DNA of 41,569 bases from Flavobacterium sp. UBA7665 (GCA_002483285.1 DLHP01000025.1:1-41569), one strand, 5' to 3'. Shown: positions 32,088-41,520, counted from the stretch's first letter. Made by a program: numbers and translations. Notes: generated from the letters alone by a model not told the origin.

Positions 32088-34487
32088 TTACTTTTTGATG
32101 AATTTGGTGTTAGAAGTACCCTTGTCTGAATCGATCTTTATAAAATAATTCCCAGTCTGCAAACCCGAAACATCAACCGTTTTAGTTCCTTTCGCGTTAG
32201 GAACAACCAAAACCAATTGCCCCAAAGTATTGTAAATACTAATCGATTGCACTTCTATATTTTGTTTGGATTCGATTTTTAAAACGTCGCTGGCCGGATT
32301 TGGGTAAATCCTGAAATAGCTTTCAAATGCAAAATCCTGCTTCCCTAGCACTGCCACAGTAGTAACAGCGGTATTCGTAACGATTGGAAAATTGTAGTCA
32401 AAGTAAATACTAGCGGAATTCCTGAAGGTGTTGCCCAAAACCAAATTGGGATCGGTCTTGATTTTGAAAGAGAGATGCCCGTCATTGTTGGCATCGTCAA
32501 AAGGCAGGTTGATATTCTCGAAAATGAATTCTACCTTATACATCGATTTGGAAGTTGGCACGCGCGTAATCCTGGTCTGGAATGGGTGGCTGCTTTGAAA
32601 AGGGATCAAAGTGCTGATGTCGAATTTCAGATTGTCAATCATGTCGGTCACCACGATATTTTCAGCAGGCGCCGATCCGGTATTTTCAAATCGGATCAGG
32701 TAGTGTACATATTCGCCCACGGCAGCAGGAGAAACGGTCGCCCCTTCAAGGCAGGTTTTGTCATTGGGATCGAAAGAGTTGACCACCGTTTCGCGCAAGA
32801 CGAACGTATTGTCCGATGATTTTGAGTCGCCAATAATCGGGTTGATGATTGCCGTACAGGTCACCACGCTGCCACCAATGATCGGCGGAGTATCGGTCGG
32901 GGCATTCGTACGCATGTGCAATATAATCTCGCGTGATTCAAACGGTTGCAGATTCGTGAAGTCCCAATACAGTTCGTTTGTTGCGCTACCTGTGATCGGC
33001 GGGTTTGCAGACAACAGGTTTTGGACCGCATCATTGAATTGCAGGTGGACGTTACCCGACTGGATCTGGTTGCCTTTATTACGATAGACGAGCCTATAAT
33101 AATTTGAAAAACCGGGTCTTGACGGCAAAACCGGAAGGATACCCACCTCAAGGTCAGGATGCACACCATTGGCGGTAACGCAGAAATTCTGGTTCACAGG
33201 CGAGGCTTGCGTTGGAAAATTGACATTGACCGATCCCGGCGAAATCGTAAAGTAAGTAGGGTTTTCGAGCTGCGGCACAAGCGTGTACGACCCTGCCGTG
33301 AGTGGGCAATTGAAAAGCCCTGAGGCTCCGGGCACGATGTAGTCGCTGGAGTTGAGCTTAATCTTAAACTTTGGAAAATCAATATCTGCCACGTCACAAC
33401 CGTTAGCGTTCGCATCAAACTTCACACTGCCCGCAACGGTATAATAAATGCCCCCCGGAACAAAAGTGCAAAAGGTACTGGCGGTACAGAGCGTATTGCC
33501 GGACGAATTGATTGCTCCTTGTATCGTAGCCAATTGGCTCTCGTCGCAGCAAACATATCGTAACGATGGCGTACCCTCGAACCTGGGGAAAGTTCCCGCT
33601 TGCTCATCGATTCCGTTCTTAATGAATAATTGCGTGAGCTGCGTGTTGCCACTGAGTTCTAAAATAGACAACAACGGAAGATGATTTAGGTCTAGTGTAG
33701 TGAGCAGGTTAAACCTGCAAATTAGGCTCCCGATCTTATTACTATTGAGCACATTGATGGTCTGGAGTTCATTCGCATGACAATAAATCAATACCAGTTC
33801 AGGCAGGTTGCTCGCATCCAAACTCGAAAGGTTATTGTATTCGCAAAATATAGCCGTCAGCGCCGGGCAGTTTTGCACGTTCACAGCAGTAAGGTCATTG
33901 TGCGACACATCGAGCCGTTCTAAATGTGCCAAACCCGATACATCAATTGAAGTCAGGCTATTACCAGCTGCTTCCAACTCTTTGAGATTGGTGAGTGTAC
34001 TAACATCTATTTGCGCCATGTGGTTGTTAGCATTCGGGGCACCAACTTCGCTTTGATCGCCGGTGCAATCCAAAATTTCAAGGTTGACCAATCCTGAAAC
34101 GTTAAGCATAGTTAGTTCGTTGTTATTGCATTCGACTTTCTTGAGACTCGTCATGCCGCTCAAATCCAGGCTGGTCAGGTTGTGATAGTTTACTGCCAAT
34201 TCGCCCAGGTTTTGGAAAGCGGTAATACCAACTAATGAGGTGATATAGCCACCTACACCTGAAAGGCTCAGCCTATACACATTGAGCGTCTCGCTTACCT
34301 CAATTTCGCCGTCGCCATTGGTGTCGATGGTAATAGAGTTGTAATTGACGTCCTTTGCCGTGGTATTGGAAGGTGAAGCCGCTACGAGTTTCGCCTTAAA
34401 TATCGGATCTGGGAAATTAATAATCTGCGCATTCGCCGTTATCGACAGCAAAAGTACGAGGGCTGAAAAATAAATTTGTTTCATCAT
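32088..34487 (-). CDS. LRR surface protein 2 of the array (LRR, DUF7619, T9SS)
   Basis: A 799-residue exported protein starting MMKQIYFSALVLLLSITANA; a second ATG at 34484 is equally possible, and an upstream frame to 34517 lacks signal character. N-cap with DTNGDGEIEVSE, then LRRs to about residue 320 (LKKVECNNNELTMLNVSGLV). Unlike genes 1 and 3 its linker carries CTASTFCTFVPGGIYYTVAG and SVKFDANANGCDVAD. DUF7619 at about 590-715 (FDPNDKTCLEGATVSPAAVG). T9SS signal at the end (YFRIYPNPASDVLKIESKQN ... FIKK), very close to genes 3 and 4. A TATATTTA box is 18 bp upstream (34505-34512). Likely surface exposed; the LRRs may bind host, prey or polysaccharide ligands, which is inference. Confidence 0.9.
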   Translation of the reverse strand: MMKQIYFSALVLLLSITANAQIINFPDPIFKAKLVAASPSNTTAKDVNYNSITIDTNGDGEIEVSETLNVYRLSLSGVGGYITSLVGITAFQNLGELAVNYHNLTSLDLSGMTSLKKVECNNNELTMLNVSGLVNLEILDCTGDQSEVGAPNANNHMAQIDVSTLTNLKELEAAGNSLTSIDVSGLAHLERLDVSHNDLTAVNVQNCPALTAIFCEYNNLSSLDASNLPELVLIYCHANELQTINVLNSNKIGSLICRFNLLTTLDLNHLPLLSILELSGNTQLTQLFIKNGIDEQAGTFPRFEGTPSLRYVCCDESQLATIQGAINSSGNTLCTASTFCTFVPGGIYYTVAGSVKFDANANGCDVADIDFPKFKIKLNSSDYIVPGASGLFNCPLTAGSYTLVPQLENPTYFTISPGSVNVNFPTQASPVNQNFCVTANGVHPDLEVGILPVLPSRPGFSNYYRLVYRNKGNQIQSGNVHLQFNDAVQNLLSANPPITGSATNELYWDFTNLQPFESREIILHMRTNAPTDTPPIIGGSVVTCTAIINPIIGDSKSSDNTFVLRETVVNSFDPNDKTCLEGATVSPAAVGEYVHYLIRFENTGSAPAENIVVTDMIDNLKFDISTLIPFQSSHPFQTRITRVPTSKSMYKVEFIFENINLPFDDANNDGHLSFKIKTDPNLVLGNTFRNSASIYFDYNFPIVTNTAVTTVAVLGKQDFAFESYFRIYPNPASDVLKIESKQNIEVQSISIYNTLGQLVLVVPNAKGTKTVDVSGLQTGNYFIKIDSDKGTSNTKFIKK

Positions 34488-34543
34488 TTGTTTGTTTTGG
34501 TGGCTAAATATACTCAAATAGTCTCGCCTCAGTTATATACAAC

Positions 34544-34574
34544 AAAAAAAGCCCCACATTACTGCACGCTTTTT
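34544..34574 (-). terminator. Degenerate intrinsic terminator of LRR gene 3
   Basis: The minus strand has AAAAAGC ... GGGGCTTTTTTT in the same position and loop context as the intact copies at 32044 and 36991, but the middle of the left arm has mutated, so the G/C pairs no longer match. The T run is intact. Confidence 0.45.
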
Positions 34575-34580
34575 ATTGAA

Positions 34581-36929
34581 TTAATCCTTCAGAAACTTCG
34601 CATTCGACGTTCCCTTATCCGAATCAATCTTTATAAAATAATTCCCCGTTTGCAAACCCGAAACATCAACTGCCTTCGTTGTTTTTGCGTTCGGGACGAC
34701 TAGAACCAATTGCCCCAAAGTATTGTAAATGCTAATCGATTGCACTTCTATATTTTGTTTGGATTCGATTTTCAAAACGTCGTTGGCGGGATTCGGGTAA
34801 ATCCTGAAATAGCTGTCAAACACAAAATCTTGTTTGGCCAAAACGGCAATCACAGTGACGGCCGGCTCGGTGACGATCGGGAAATTGTAATCGAAGTAAA
34901 TGCTGGCGGTATTGCTAAAGGTGTCGCCCAAGACCAGCGTCGGTTTGGTTTTGATTTTGAAAGCTACATAACCGTCGTTGTTGGCGTCGTCAAACGGCAG
35001 ATTGATGTTTTCGAAAATGAACTCAACTTTGTTTCCGTTGATTCTGGTGACAAATTCGTGGCTGCCATCAAGCGGAACCAAAGAATTGACATCGAATTTA
35101 GTGGCGTCAATCATATCTTTAACGACAATATTCTCGGCATTGGCGGTTCCGGTATTTTCAAAACGGATCATGTAGTGTACGTATTTGCCGACCATTTCGG
35201 GAGTGATTGTGGCGCCTTCGAGACAGGTTTTGTCGTTGGGATCCAACGAATTGATTACGGTTTGACGCAGAGTAAAAATGTTGTCATCGGGCGTTTCATC
35301 GGATGCTGCCGAAACAATCGATGCGGTAAAATTCAATAAATCGCCAACGTTGAGCGCAGGCGCTTCTGTTGGAGAATTGGCGTTGAAGGTAACGATGAAA
35401 CTAGCAGTTTGGAATGGCGCAAGTCCATCGAAATCCAAAACCAACACGTTTGGTGATTGAGACGTTACGGGCGGACTTGAAGAAACAAAGTCAAGCACTG
35501 CATCGTCGTAATTCAAATGAATGCTACCCGATTGGGTTTGGTTGCCTTTGTTGTTGAGCATGACTTTGTAGGTGGCGTCGAAACCCGGTCTTGCTGGCGT
35601 ATTGGGCAGCACAGTTACTTCTAAATCTGGGTGCACCCCATTTGCCGTAACGCAGAAATGCTGAGTGTAAGGGCTTGCATCAACCGGAAACGAAACGATG
35701 GATTGCGGTGGTGTGAAGTTGAAATATTCTGAATGCTCAAAAGAAGGCGTAAGTGTGTAATTTCCAGCCGTTATGGGAATGCTGTAATTGCCTGAATTGT
35801 TGGCTATGACGGCACCGCTCGTCGTTCCATTAGTGACTGTAACGCGAATGTGCGGGATCGAAATGTCGCCAGCTCCGCAGCCGTCATTACTGCTGTCATA
35901 AGAATTGCTCCCGGCAACCGTGTAAAAAGTACCGCCCGGCACGAATGAACAATACGAGTTTACTTGTGTTAATGGATTACTAAGTAACATTCCGTTCGTC
36001 AGATCAATCTCGTCGCCACATATGTATGCAAGATTGGGGTTGCCTGCGAGTTCAATGGTATCGCCATGTCCATTCTTTATGAACATTGAGCTCAGGTTGT
36101 TGTCGCGAATGTTGAGATAGAAAAAATTGGGGTTATGGCTCAAATCGATCGTGGTAAGCTGATTATACCTCAAGTACAGGTGCGTCAGTCTTGGATTTTG
36201 CGAAACATCCACATCGGTGAGCTGATTTGCAGTCGCCACCAAATATTTAAAATTCGAGAGGCTTGTCAGGTCAATCGAGGTCAGGTTGTTGTAGCTGATA
36301 GTCAGGTCTTCTAAATTAACGAGGCCGGTCATATCAATCGCGGTAATGCTATTGCCGCCAATACTGCAGAACTTTAGCTGGGTAAAACCTGTCAGGTCAA
36401 CCGGTCCGCTGATAAGGCAATTTCCCAGGTTCAACCGCTCTATTTGCGTTGTGTTTTGCAGGTTTATCGCGTCTAGGGAAGGAATTTTATTGTATCCCAA
36501 AGATAACTCTTTTAGGTTCGGCACCTGCGATATATTAACCGATTCCAGTTCTGAGTAACTACAGCTCAGCGAGTTGAGTTGCAACAGCGCGGGAAGGTTC
36601 AAGGTCGTAAGGTTCGTATCTGAAATACGCAAGCTCTGGAGGTTGGTAAAATATTCGAGGCCAGTAGCATCAGTGATATAGTTCTGCTCATCTGTAGGAT
36701 TTGATCCTAATGTGAGTCTCGACACAGCAAGCGCCTCATTGACTTCGATTTCACCGTCATTGTTCGCATCGATAAGAATTTCAACACCATTGATATCGTA
36801 CACACCAGCGTTCCAGGAATAGGTTTGAAGTAATTTTGCTTTCAGAATGGCATCGGGAAAATTAATAATTTGCGCACCAGCGCCCGAAAAAATAAACATT
36901 GCGGCAATCAAAAAGTAAAAGTTTTTCAT
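34581..36929 (-). CDS. LRR surface protein 3 of the array (LRR, DUF7619, T9SS)
   Basis: A 782-residue exported protein. The start at 36929 gives the signal peptide MKNFYFLIAAMFIFSGAGAQ; the longer frame from 36992 does not. N-cap DANNDGEIEVNEA, LRRs to about 325 (LTHLYLRYNQLTTIDLSHNP), linker CSFVPGGTFYTVAGSNSY, beta domain, DUF7619 (about 565-690, LDPNDKTCLEGATITPEMVG) and T9SS signal (YFRIYPNPANDVLKIESKQN ... FLKD). It is a mosaic: the front two-thirds follow gene 1, while from DUF7619 onwards it is nearly the same as gene 4, including at nucleotide level. A TATATTTA box lies 23 bp upstream (36952-36959). Confidence 0.9.
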   Translation of the reverse strand: MKNFYFLIAAMFIFSGAGAQIINFPDAILKAKLLQTYSWNAGVYDINGVEILIDANNDGEIEVNEALAVSRLTLGSNPTDEQNYITDATGLEYFTNLQSLRISDTNLTTLNLPALLQLNSLSCSYSELESVNISQVPNLKELSLGYNKIPSLDAINLQNTTQIERLNLGNCLISGPVDLTGFTQLKFCSIGGNSITAIDMTGLVNLEDLTISYNNLTSIDLTSLSNFKYLVATANQLTDVDVSQNPRLTHLYLRYNQLTTIDLSHNPNFFYLNIRDNNLSSMFIKNGHGDTIELAGNPNLAYICGDEIDLTNGMLLSNPLTQVNSYCSFVPGGTFYTVAGSNSYDSSNDGCGAGDISIPHIRVTVTNGTTSGAVIANNSGNYSIPITAGNYTLTPSFEHSEYFNFTPPQSIVSFPVDASPYTQHFCVTANGVHPDLEVTVLPNTPARPGFDATYKVMLNNKGNQTQSGSIHLNYDDAVLDFVSSSPPVTSQSPNVLVLDFDGLAPFQTASFIVTFNANSPTEAPALNVGDLLNFTASIVSAASDETPDDNIFTLRQTVINSLDPNDKTCLEGATITPEMVGKYVHYMIRFENTGTANAENIVVKDMIDATKFDVNSLVPLDGSHEFVTRINGNKVEFIFENINLPFDDANNDGYVAFKIKTKPTLVLGDTFSNTASIYFDYNFPIVTEPAVTVIAVLAKQDFVFDSYFRIYPNPANDVLKIESKQNIEVQSISIYNTLGQLVLVVPNAKTTKAVDVSGLQTGNYFIKIDSDKGTSNAKFLKD

Positions 36930-36990
36930 ACGATTGATTTTAAAGTATTTGTAAATATATACAAATAACCCGACGGCTGTAGCCCAAAAC

Positions 36991-37021
36991 AAAAAAGCCC
37001 CGCATTCTTGCAGGGCTTTTT
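36991..37021 (-). terminator. Intrinsic terminator of LRR gene 4
   Basis: In the leftward RNA AAAAAGCCC-TGCA pairs with TGCGGGGCTTTTT around AGAA, with one mismatch, followed by T6. Confidence 0.75.
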
Positions 37022-37034
37022 ACTAAAAATGAGT

Positions 37035-39440
37035 TTAGGATTTTATGAATTTCGCATTCGACGTTCCCTTATCCGAATCGATCTTAATCAAATAATTCCC
37101 CGGTTGCAAAGCCGAAACATCAACTGCTTTCGTTGTTTTTGCGTTCGGGACTACCAAAACCATTTGCCCTAAAGTATTGTAAATGCTGATGGATTGCACT
37201 TCAATATTTTGTTTGGATTCGATTTTTAATACGTCGCTCGCCGGATTCGGATAAATCCTGAAATAGCTGTCAAACGCAAAATCTTGCTTGGCCAAAACGG
37301 CAATCGCAGTAACAGCCGGTTCGGTGACGATCGGGAAATTGTAATCGAAATAAATGCTGGCAGTGTTGCTGAAGGTGTCGCCCAAAACCAGTGTGGGTTT
37401 GGTTTTGATTTTGAAGGCTACGTAACCGTCGTTGTTGGCATCGTCAAATGGTAGGTTGATGTTTTCAAAAATGAACTCGACTTTGTTACCGCTCGTTCGG
37501 GTTAGAAATGGATGGCTGCCATCGAGCGGAACTAGTGAAGACAGGTCGAATTTAGCGGTGTCGATCATGTCTTTCACTACGATGTTCTGGGCATTCGCGG
37601 TTCCGGTATTTTCAAAACGAATCATGTAATGTACGTACTTGCCGACCATTTCTGGCGTGATCGTGGCGCCTTCGAGGCAGATTTTGTCGTTGGGGTCAAA
37701 GGAATTGACAACGGTTTGATGCAAGACAAATGTGTTGTCCAAAGGCGTTTCATCCGCGCTGATTGAACACGTTGCGCTGACACTCAAAATGTCGCCACCA
37801 ACTACGGGATCGGATTGTGACGGACTGTGGATGATGAGCGTAACATCAAAATAGGTTTCTCCAAAAGGCTGTAAATTAGAAAATGAGAAAGTAAGCGCAC
37901 CTGGGTTATTTGTTTCGGGCGTTTGAGAAGCATTGCTAAAATCTGCTTGCAGCGGATTAAAATTGAAAGCCACCGCACTCGAAATTACCTGGTTTCCTTT
38001 GTTTCGAACCAGTATCTTAAAATGACTGCTGAAACCGGGACGCGGCTGATCCAATGCCAGTACAATCGTTTCGATATCGGAATGGATCCCGAAGGGAGCG
38101 ATGCAAAAATCCTGTTCTAACGGACTTCCTTGCGACGGAAAATCGACTGTAATGCTGGCGGGATTAGCTTGAAAATAAGTTGGGTTTTCAAGAACCGGCT
38201 GCACCACATGCGTTCCTACCGTCAATGGAATAAAATATTCATTGTTTGGAGTTCCGGGCGTATAAACCCTGGTTGGGAGAAAAATAAAATTACCATCAAC
38301 ATTGAATTTCAAGTCGTTTGCAAAAGCGTCTTCACTATCGCAACCATTATTATTGAGGTCGCTGGTCAGATTGCCGCGCAGGATATAATAAGTGCCGCCA
38401 GGGGTAAAAGTACAGTATGAATTTACGGTAACGCTATTTCCGGCTTCGGCTTGAATGGCGGCGACTTCTGACTCATCAGCGCAAATGTATTGCAAATTTG
38501 GCGCTGAATAAATGGAAATATTTTGTGTTTTTCCGTTTTTCATATAAATCGTTTGCAAAGCAGCGTCGTTGCCACATTGAAAATCAGTAAGGTTCGCCAA
38601 ATTGGAAATGTTGATTGTGGCCAGTGGATTGGAATGGCAGTAGAATGTTGTCAGGTTGTAATTGGCCGACAGATCAATCGAGGTCAACTGGTTGCCCGCC
38701 ACAAAAAGCCAAGCCAACTCAAGGTTATGCGTAACATCTAATGAAGTCAGGTCATTGCCTCGCATGTCCAGTTGAAACAAATGGGTAAGATTGCTCACAT
38801 CGATCGCAGTAATATTGTTAGGCCAGCATTGCAATGATATGAGATTCGTGAGAGAGTTGACCTGCAATGAAGTAAGTTGGTTTCCGCCAACATGGATTTG
38901 GGTCAATTGCGACAAGTAATTGACATCTATACTCGTAAGATTGTTATCGCTAACGTCCAGTTCATTAAGGTTGGGATTTGAATAGAAGGAAATATTCGAA
39001 AGATTATTTTCGCTTGCCCATAGTTTTTCAAGTAACGGTAGCCCGGATAAGTCCAGAAACCCAATAGCGTTGGTACTGCAAATCAATGTGGTGAGCAAAG
39101 GATTCTGCAAATTGAGCGTGGTAATTTGGTTTCGCGAGCAACTCAGTTCTATCAAATTGGCCAAGCCCGACGCGTCAAGGAAAGTGAGCGCATTTTGATC
39201 GCAGCTTAAATATTGCAAGTTTGTAAACGCACTGATTCCGGTAAGGTCTGTGATATTTGAATTTGAAACATCCACTGCATACTGATTTGCAGCTTCTGAA
39301 ACCGAGATTTGCGAGTCGTTATTGGCGTCAACTCCCAATGCTATGAGCTTTGCTTTGAAATTGGCATCGGGTATATTAACAATTTGCGCTGTGCCTGCAA
39401 ATGAAATCAAACCAAAAATAAAAAAGTATATTTTTCTCAT
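37035..39440 (-). CDS. LRR surface protein 4 of the array (LRR, DUF7619, T9SS)
   Basis: An 801-residue exported protein. The ATG at 39440 (MRKIYFFIFGLISFAGTAQ) is used; an in-frame TTG two codons earlier is not needed. N-cap DANNDSQISVSEA, then about twelve LRRs to about 325 with the LTSLDVTHNLELAWLFVAGN pattern and Cys-containing repeats (YLSCDQNAL). The linker CTFTPGGTYYILRGN and the following domain are the most divergent in the array. DUF7619 at about 590-710 (FDPNDKICLEGATITPEMVG) and T9SS signal (YFRIYPNPASDVLKIESKQN ... FIKS). The C-terminal third is nearly the same as gene 3. A TACATTTA box is 17 bp upstream (39457-39464). It lies directly downstream of rpsA but is separated by a terminator. 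Confidence 0.9.
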   Translation of the reverse strand: MRKIYFFIFGLISFAGTAQIVNIPDANFKAKLIALGVDANNDSQISVSEAANQYAVDVSNSNITDLTGISAFTNLQYLSCDQNALTFLDASGLANLIELSCSRNQITTLNLQNPLLTTLICSTNAIGFLDLSGLPLLEKLWASENNLSNISFYSNPNLNELDVSDNNLTSIDVNYLSQLTQIHVGGNQLTSLQVNSLTNLISLQCWPNNITAIDVSNLTHLFQLDMRGNDLTSLDVTHNLELAWLFVAGNQLTSIDLSANYNLTTFYCHSNPLATINISNLANLTDFQCGNDAALQTIYMKNGKTQNISIYSAPNLQYICADESEVAAIQAEAGNSVTVNSYCTFTPGGTYYILRGNLTSDLNNNGCDSEDAFANDLKFNVDGNFIFLPTRVYTPGTPNNEYFIPLTVGTHVVQPVLENPTYFQANPASITVDFPSQGSPLEQDFCIAPFGIHSDIETIVLALDQPRPGFSSHFKILVRNKGNQVISSAVAFNFNPLQADFSNASQTPETNNPGALTFSFSNLQPFGETYFDVTLIIHSPSQSDPVVGGDILSVSATCSISADETPLDNTFVLHQTVVNSFDPNDKICLEGATITPEMVGKYVHYMIRFENTGTANAQNIVVKDMIDTAKFDLSSLVPLDGSHPFLTRTSGNKVEFIFENINLPFDDANNDGYVAFKIKTKPTLVLGDTFSNTASIYFDYNFPIVTEPAVTAIAVLAKQDFAFDSYFRIYPNPASDVLKIESKQNIEVQSISIYNTLGQMVLVVPNAKTTKAVDVSALQPGNYLIKIDSDKGTSNAKFIKS

Positions 39441-39490
39441 AATCAAAATGTTTGGGTAAATGTATCAATTAATCCCAAACTATCTAAAAT

Positions 39491-39520
39491 AAAAAAAGCC
39501 CCGTATTTCTACGAGGCTTT
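39491..39520 (-). terminator. Intrinsic terminator of rpsA
   Basis: In the leftward RNA AAAGCCUCGUA pairs with UACGGGGCUUU (one U-G) around a GAAA-like loop, followed by T-rich sequence, separating rpsA from the LRR array. Confidence 0.8.
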
Positions 39521-39540
39521 TATTATTGAGTGAGAAAAAA

Positions 39541-41322
39541 TTACTTCTTCTCGTTCTTCTCCATTTTAGCTTTCAAGCCGGCAAGGATGTCATTGTTGTC
39601 TCCCAAAGTCGCAGCAGGTGCGTTATTGTTGTTAGACGACGATGAGTTGTTGTCATTGTTAGAGCGTACGTTTTTCTCTTCTTCCTCACGGAAAATAGCC
39701 GTATGCGACGCCACTACTCTTTTGAACTCCTTGTTGAACTCGATTACTTTGAAATCAGCCACTTCGCCTTTTTTCAACTTTTTGCCGTCTTCTTTTTCAA
39801 GGTGACGGGTTGGGATGAAAGCAACGATATCGTCACCGAATTCTACTGTAGCGCCTTTGTCAACGATTTCAGCGATGGTTCCGTTGTGGATGGTTCCAAC
39901 AGCGAAAGAATCTTCATACTGATCCCATGGGTTTGGCGTGGTTTGTTTGTGTCCGAGCGACAATTTGCGTCCGTCAACATCCAATTCCAATACTACAACA
40001 TCCAATTTCTCACCAACGGCTACGAAATCTGATGGGTGTTTGATTTTCTTAGTCCATGACAAGTCAGAGATGTAAATCAATCCGTCGATTCCTTCTTCTA
40101 GTTCAACGAAAACGCCAAAGTTGGTGAAGTTTCTAACGATTCCTGTGTGTTTAGAACCAACAGGGTATTTGCTTGTGATATCAGTCCAAGGATCTTGTGA
40201 CAATTGTTTGATACCCAAAGACATTTTACGGTCTTCACGATCCAAAGTAAGGATTTGTGCTTCTACAACATCACCTACTTTTACGAAATCCTGGGCAGAA
40301 CGCAAGTGCGTAGACCATGACATTTCAGAAACGTGGATCAAACCTTCAACACCTTCAGCCACTTCGATAAATGCACCGTAATCAGCGATTACAACTACTT
40401 TACCTTTCACTTTGTCGCCAACCGCAAGGTTTTTGTCAAGTGCATCCCATGGGTGGGCATTCAATTGTTTCAATCCAAGTTGGATTCTTGTTTTCTCATC
40501 ATCGAAATCAAGGATAACCACGTTCAATTTCTGATCCAATTCAAGAACTTCACTTGGGTGGTTGATACGTGACCAAGAAAGGTCTGTGATGTGGATCAAT
40601 CCGTCAACACCTCCAAGGTCAATAAATACTCCGTAAGAAGTGATGTTTTTCACAACTCCTTCGAGTACTTGTCCTTTTTGCAATTGTCCGATGATCTCTT
40701 TTTTCTGTACTTCGATATCCGCTTCGATAAGCGCTTTGTGCGATACGACAACGTTTTTGAATTCGTGGTTGATTTTCACAACTTTAAATTCCATCATTTT
40801 GTTTACGTAAACATCGTAGTCACGGATAGGTTTCACGTCGATTTGTGAACCTGGCAAGAAAGCCTCGATTCCAAAAACGTCAACGATCATACCACCTTTA
40901 GTTCTGCATTTTACGAAACCTTGAACGATTTCTCCACTTTCATTGGCAGCGATAACGCGATCCCATGATTTGATGGTTCTTGCTTTTCTGTGTGACAATA
41001 CCAATTGACCGGTTTTGTCCTCACGAACGTCGATCAATACTTCTACTTTGTCACCCACTTTTAAGTTTGGGTTGTAACGGAATTCGTTCAAAGAGATTAC
41101 ACCTTCCGATTTCGCGTTGATGTCTACAATAGCGTCACGGTCTGTGATGCGTACTACAGTTCCTTCAACTACTTCTTCCTGGTCAGTATCGATGAAGGTT
41201 TTAGAAACCAAATCCTCAAATTCTTTAAGGTTAGTTTCGTCTACCGCGTCAATTCCTTCCTGGAAATTGTGCCAATTGAAATTCTCTAAAAACTCCGTTT
41301 GTGATTTTAATAATTCAGACAT
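39541..41322 (-). CDS. rpsA: 30S ribosomal protein S1
   Basis: A 593-residue RNA-binding ribosomal protein that captures mRNA on the 30S subunit. Six S1/OB repeats can be traced from about residue 50 to 540, with repeated patterns such as GVVKNITSYGVFIDLGGVDG, GKVVVIADYGAFIEVAEGVE and GIVRNFTNFGVFVELEEGID, each followed by GLIHITDLSW-like blocks. After the repeats comes a low-complexity Asn/Ser tail (SNNDNNSSSSNNNNAP) and a final charged helix (LAGLKAKMEKNEKK), as in other Bacteroidota S1 proteins. In this phylum, where Shine-Dalgarno use is weak, S1 is thought to be important for initiation. A near-consensus promoter and a leader of about 114 nt containing a 9-bp hairpin precede it. Confidence 0.97.
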   Translation of the reverse strand: MSELLKSQTEFLENFNWHNFQEGIDAVDETNLKEFEDLVSKTFIDTDQEEVVEGTVVRITDRDAIVDINAKSEGVISLNEFRYNPNLKVGDKVEVLIDVREDKTGQLVLSHRKARTIKSWDRVIAANESGEIVQGFVKCRTKGGMIVDVFGIEAFLPGSQIDVKPIRDYDVYVNKMMEFKVVKINHEFKNVVVSHKALIEADIEVQKKEIIGQLQKGQVLEGVVKNITSYGVFIDLGGVDGLIHITDLSWSRINHPSEVLELDQKLNVVILDFDDEKTRIQLGLKQLNAHPWDALDKNLAVGDKVKGKVVVIADYGAFIEVAEGVEGLIHVSEMSWSTHLRSAQDFVKVGDVVEAQILTLDREDRKMSLGIKQLSQDPWTDITSKYPVGSKHTGIVRNFTNFGVFVELEEGIDGLIYISDLSWTKKIKHPSDFVAVGEKLDVVVLELDVDGRKLSLGHKQTTPNPWDQYEDSFAVGTIHNGTIAEIVDKGATVEFGDDIVAFIPTRHLEKEDGKKLKKGEVADFKVIEFNKEFKRVVASHTAIFREEEEKNVRSNNDNNSSSSNNNNAPAATLGDNNDILAGLKAKMEKNEKK

Positions 41323-41340
41323 GCTGATAAAAAATTTGTA

Positions 41341-41381
41341 TTCTGTTTTCTTTGTGTTTCTCGCGCGGATAAAAAACAGAA
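41341..41381 (-). promoter_or_regulatory. Leader hairpin of rpsA
   Basis: TTCTGTTTT (41341-41349) and AAAACAGAA (41373-41381) are perfect reverse complements, giving a 9-bp stem with a 23-nt loop in the rpsA 5' leader, ending about 19 nt before the start codon. This would be a natural place for S1 autoregulation, which is inference. Confidence 0.5.
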
Positions 41382-41439
41382 GTTGTTACGTTTAATTATT
41401 TGAATACCTGATGGAAACGCTTCTCCGCCAAAAGGTGCG

Positions 41440-41469
41440 CAAAAGTACGAATTAATTTTTATTTACAAA
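41440..41469 (-). promoter_or_regulatory. Promoter of rpsA
   Basis: On the minus strand TTTG (41469-41466), 18 nt, then TACTTTTG (41447-41440). This is the best match in the window to the Bacteroidota -33/-7 consensus. Predicted start about 41436, leader about 114 nt. Confidence 0.78.
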
Positions 41470-41520
41470 TTTTTATTTGGGAGAAATTTAAGGCTAAAGC
41501 TGTTCGTCTTCAGTGGTTTA

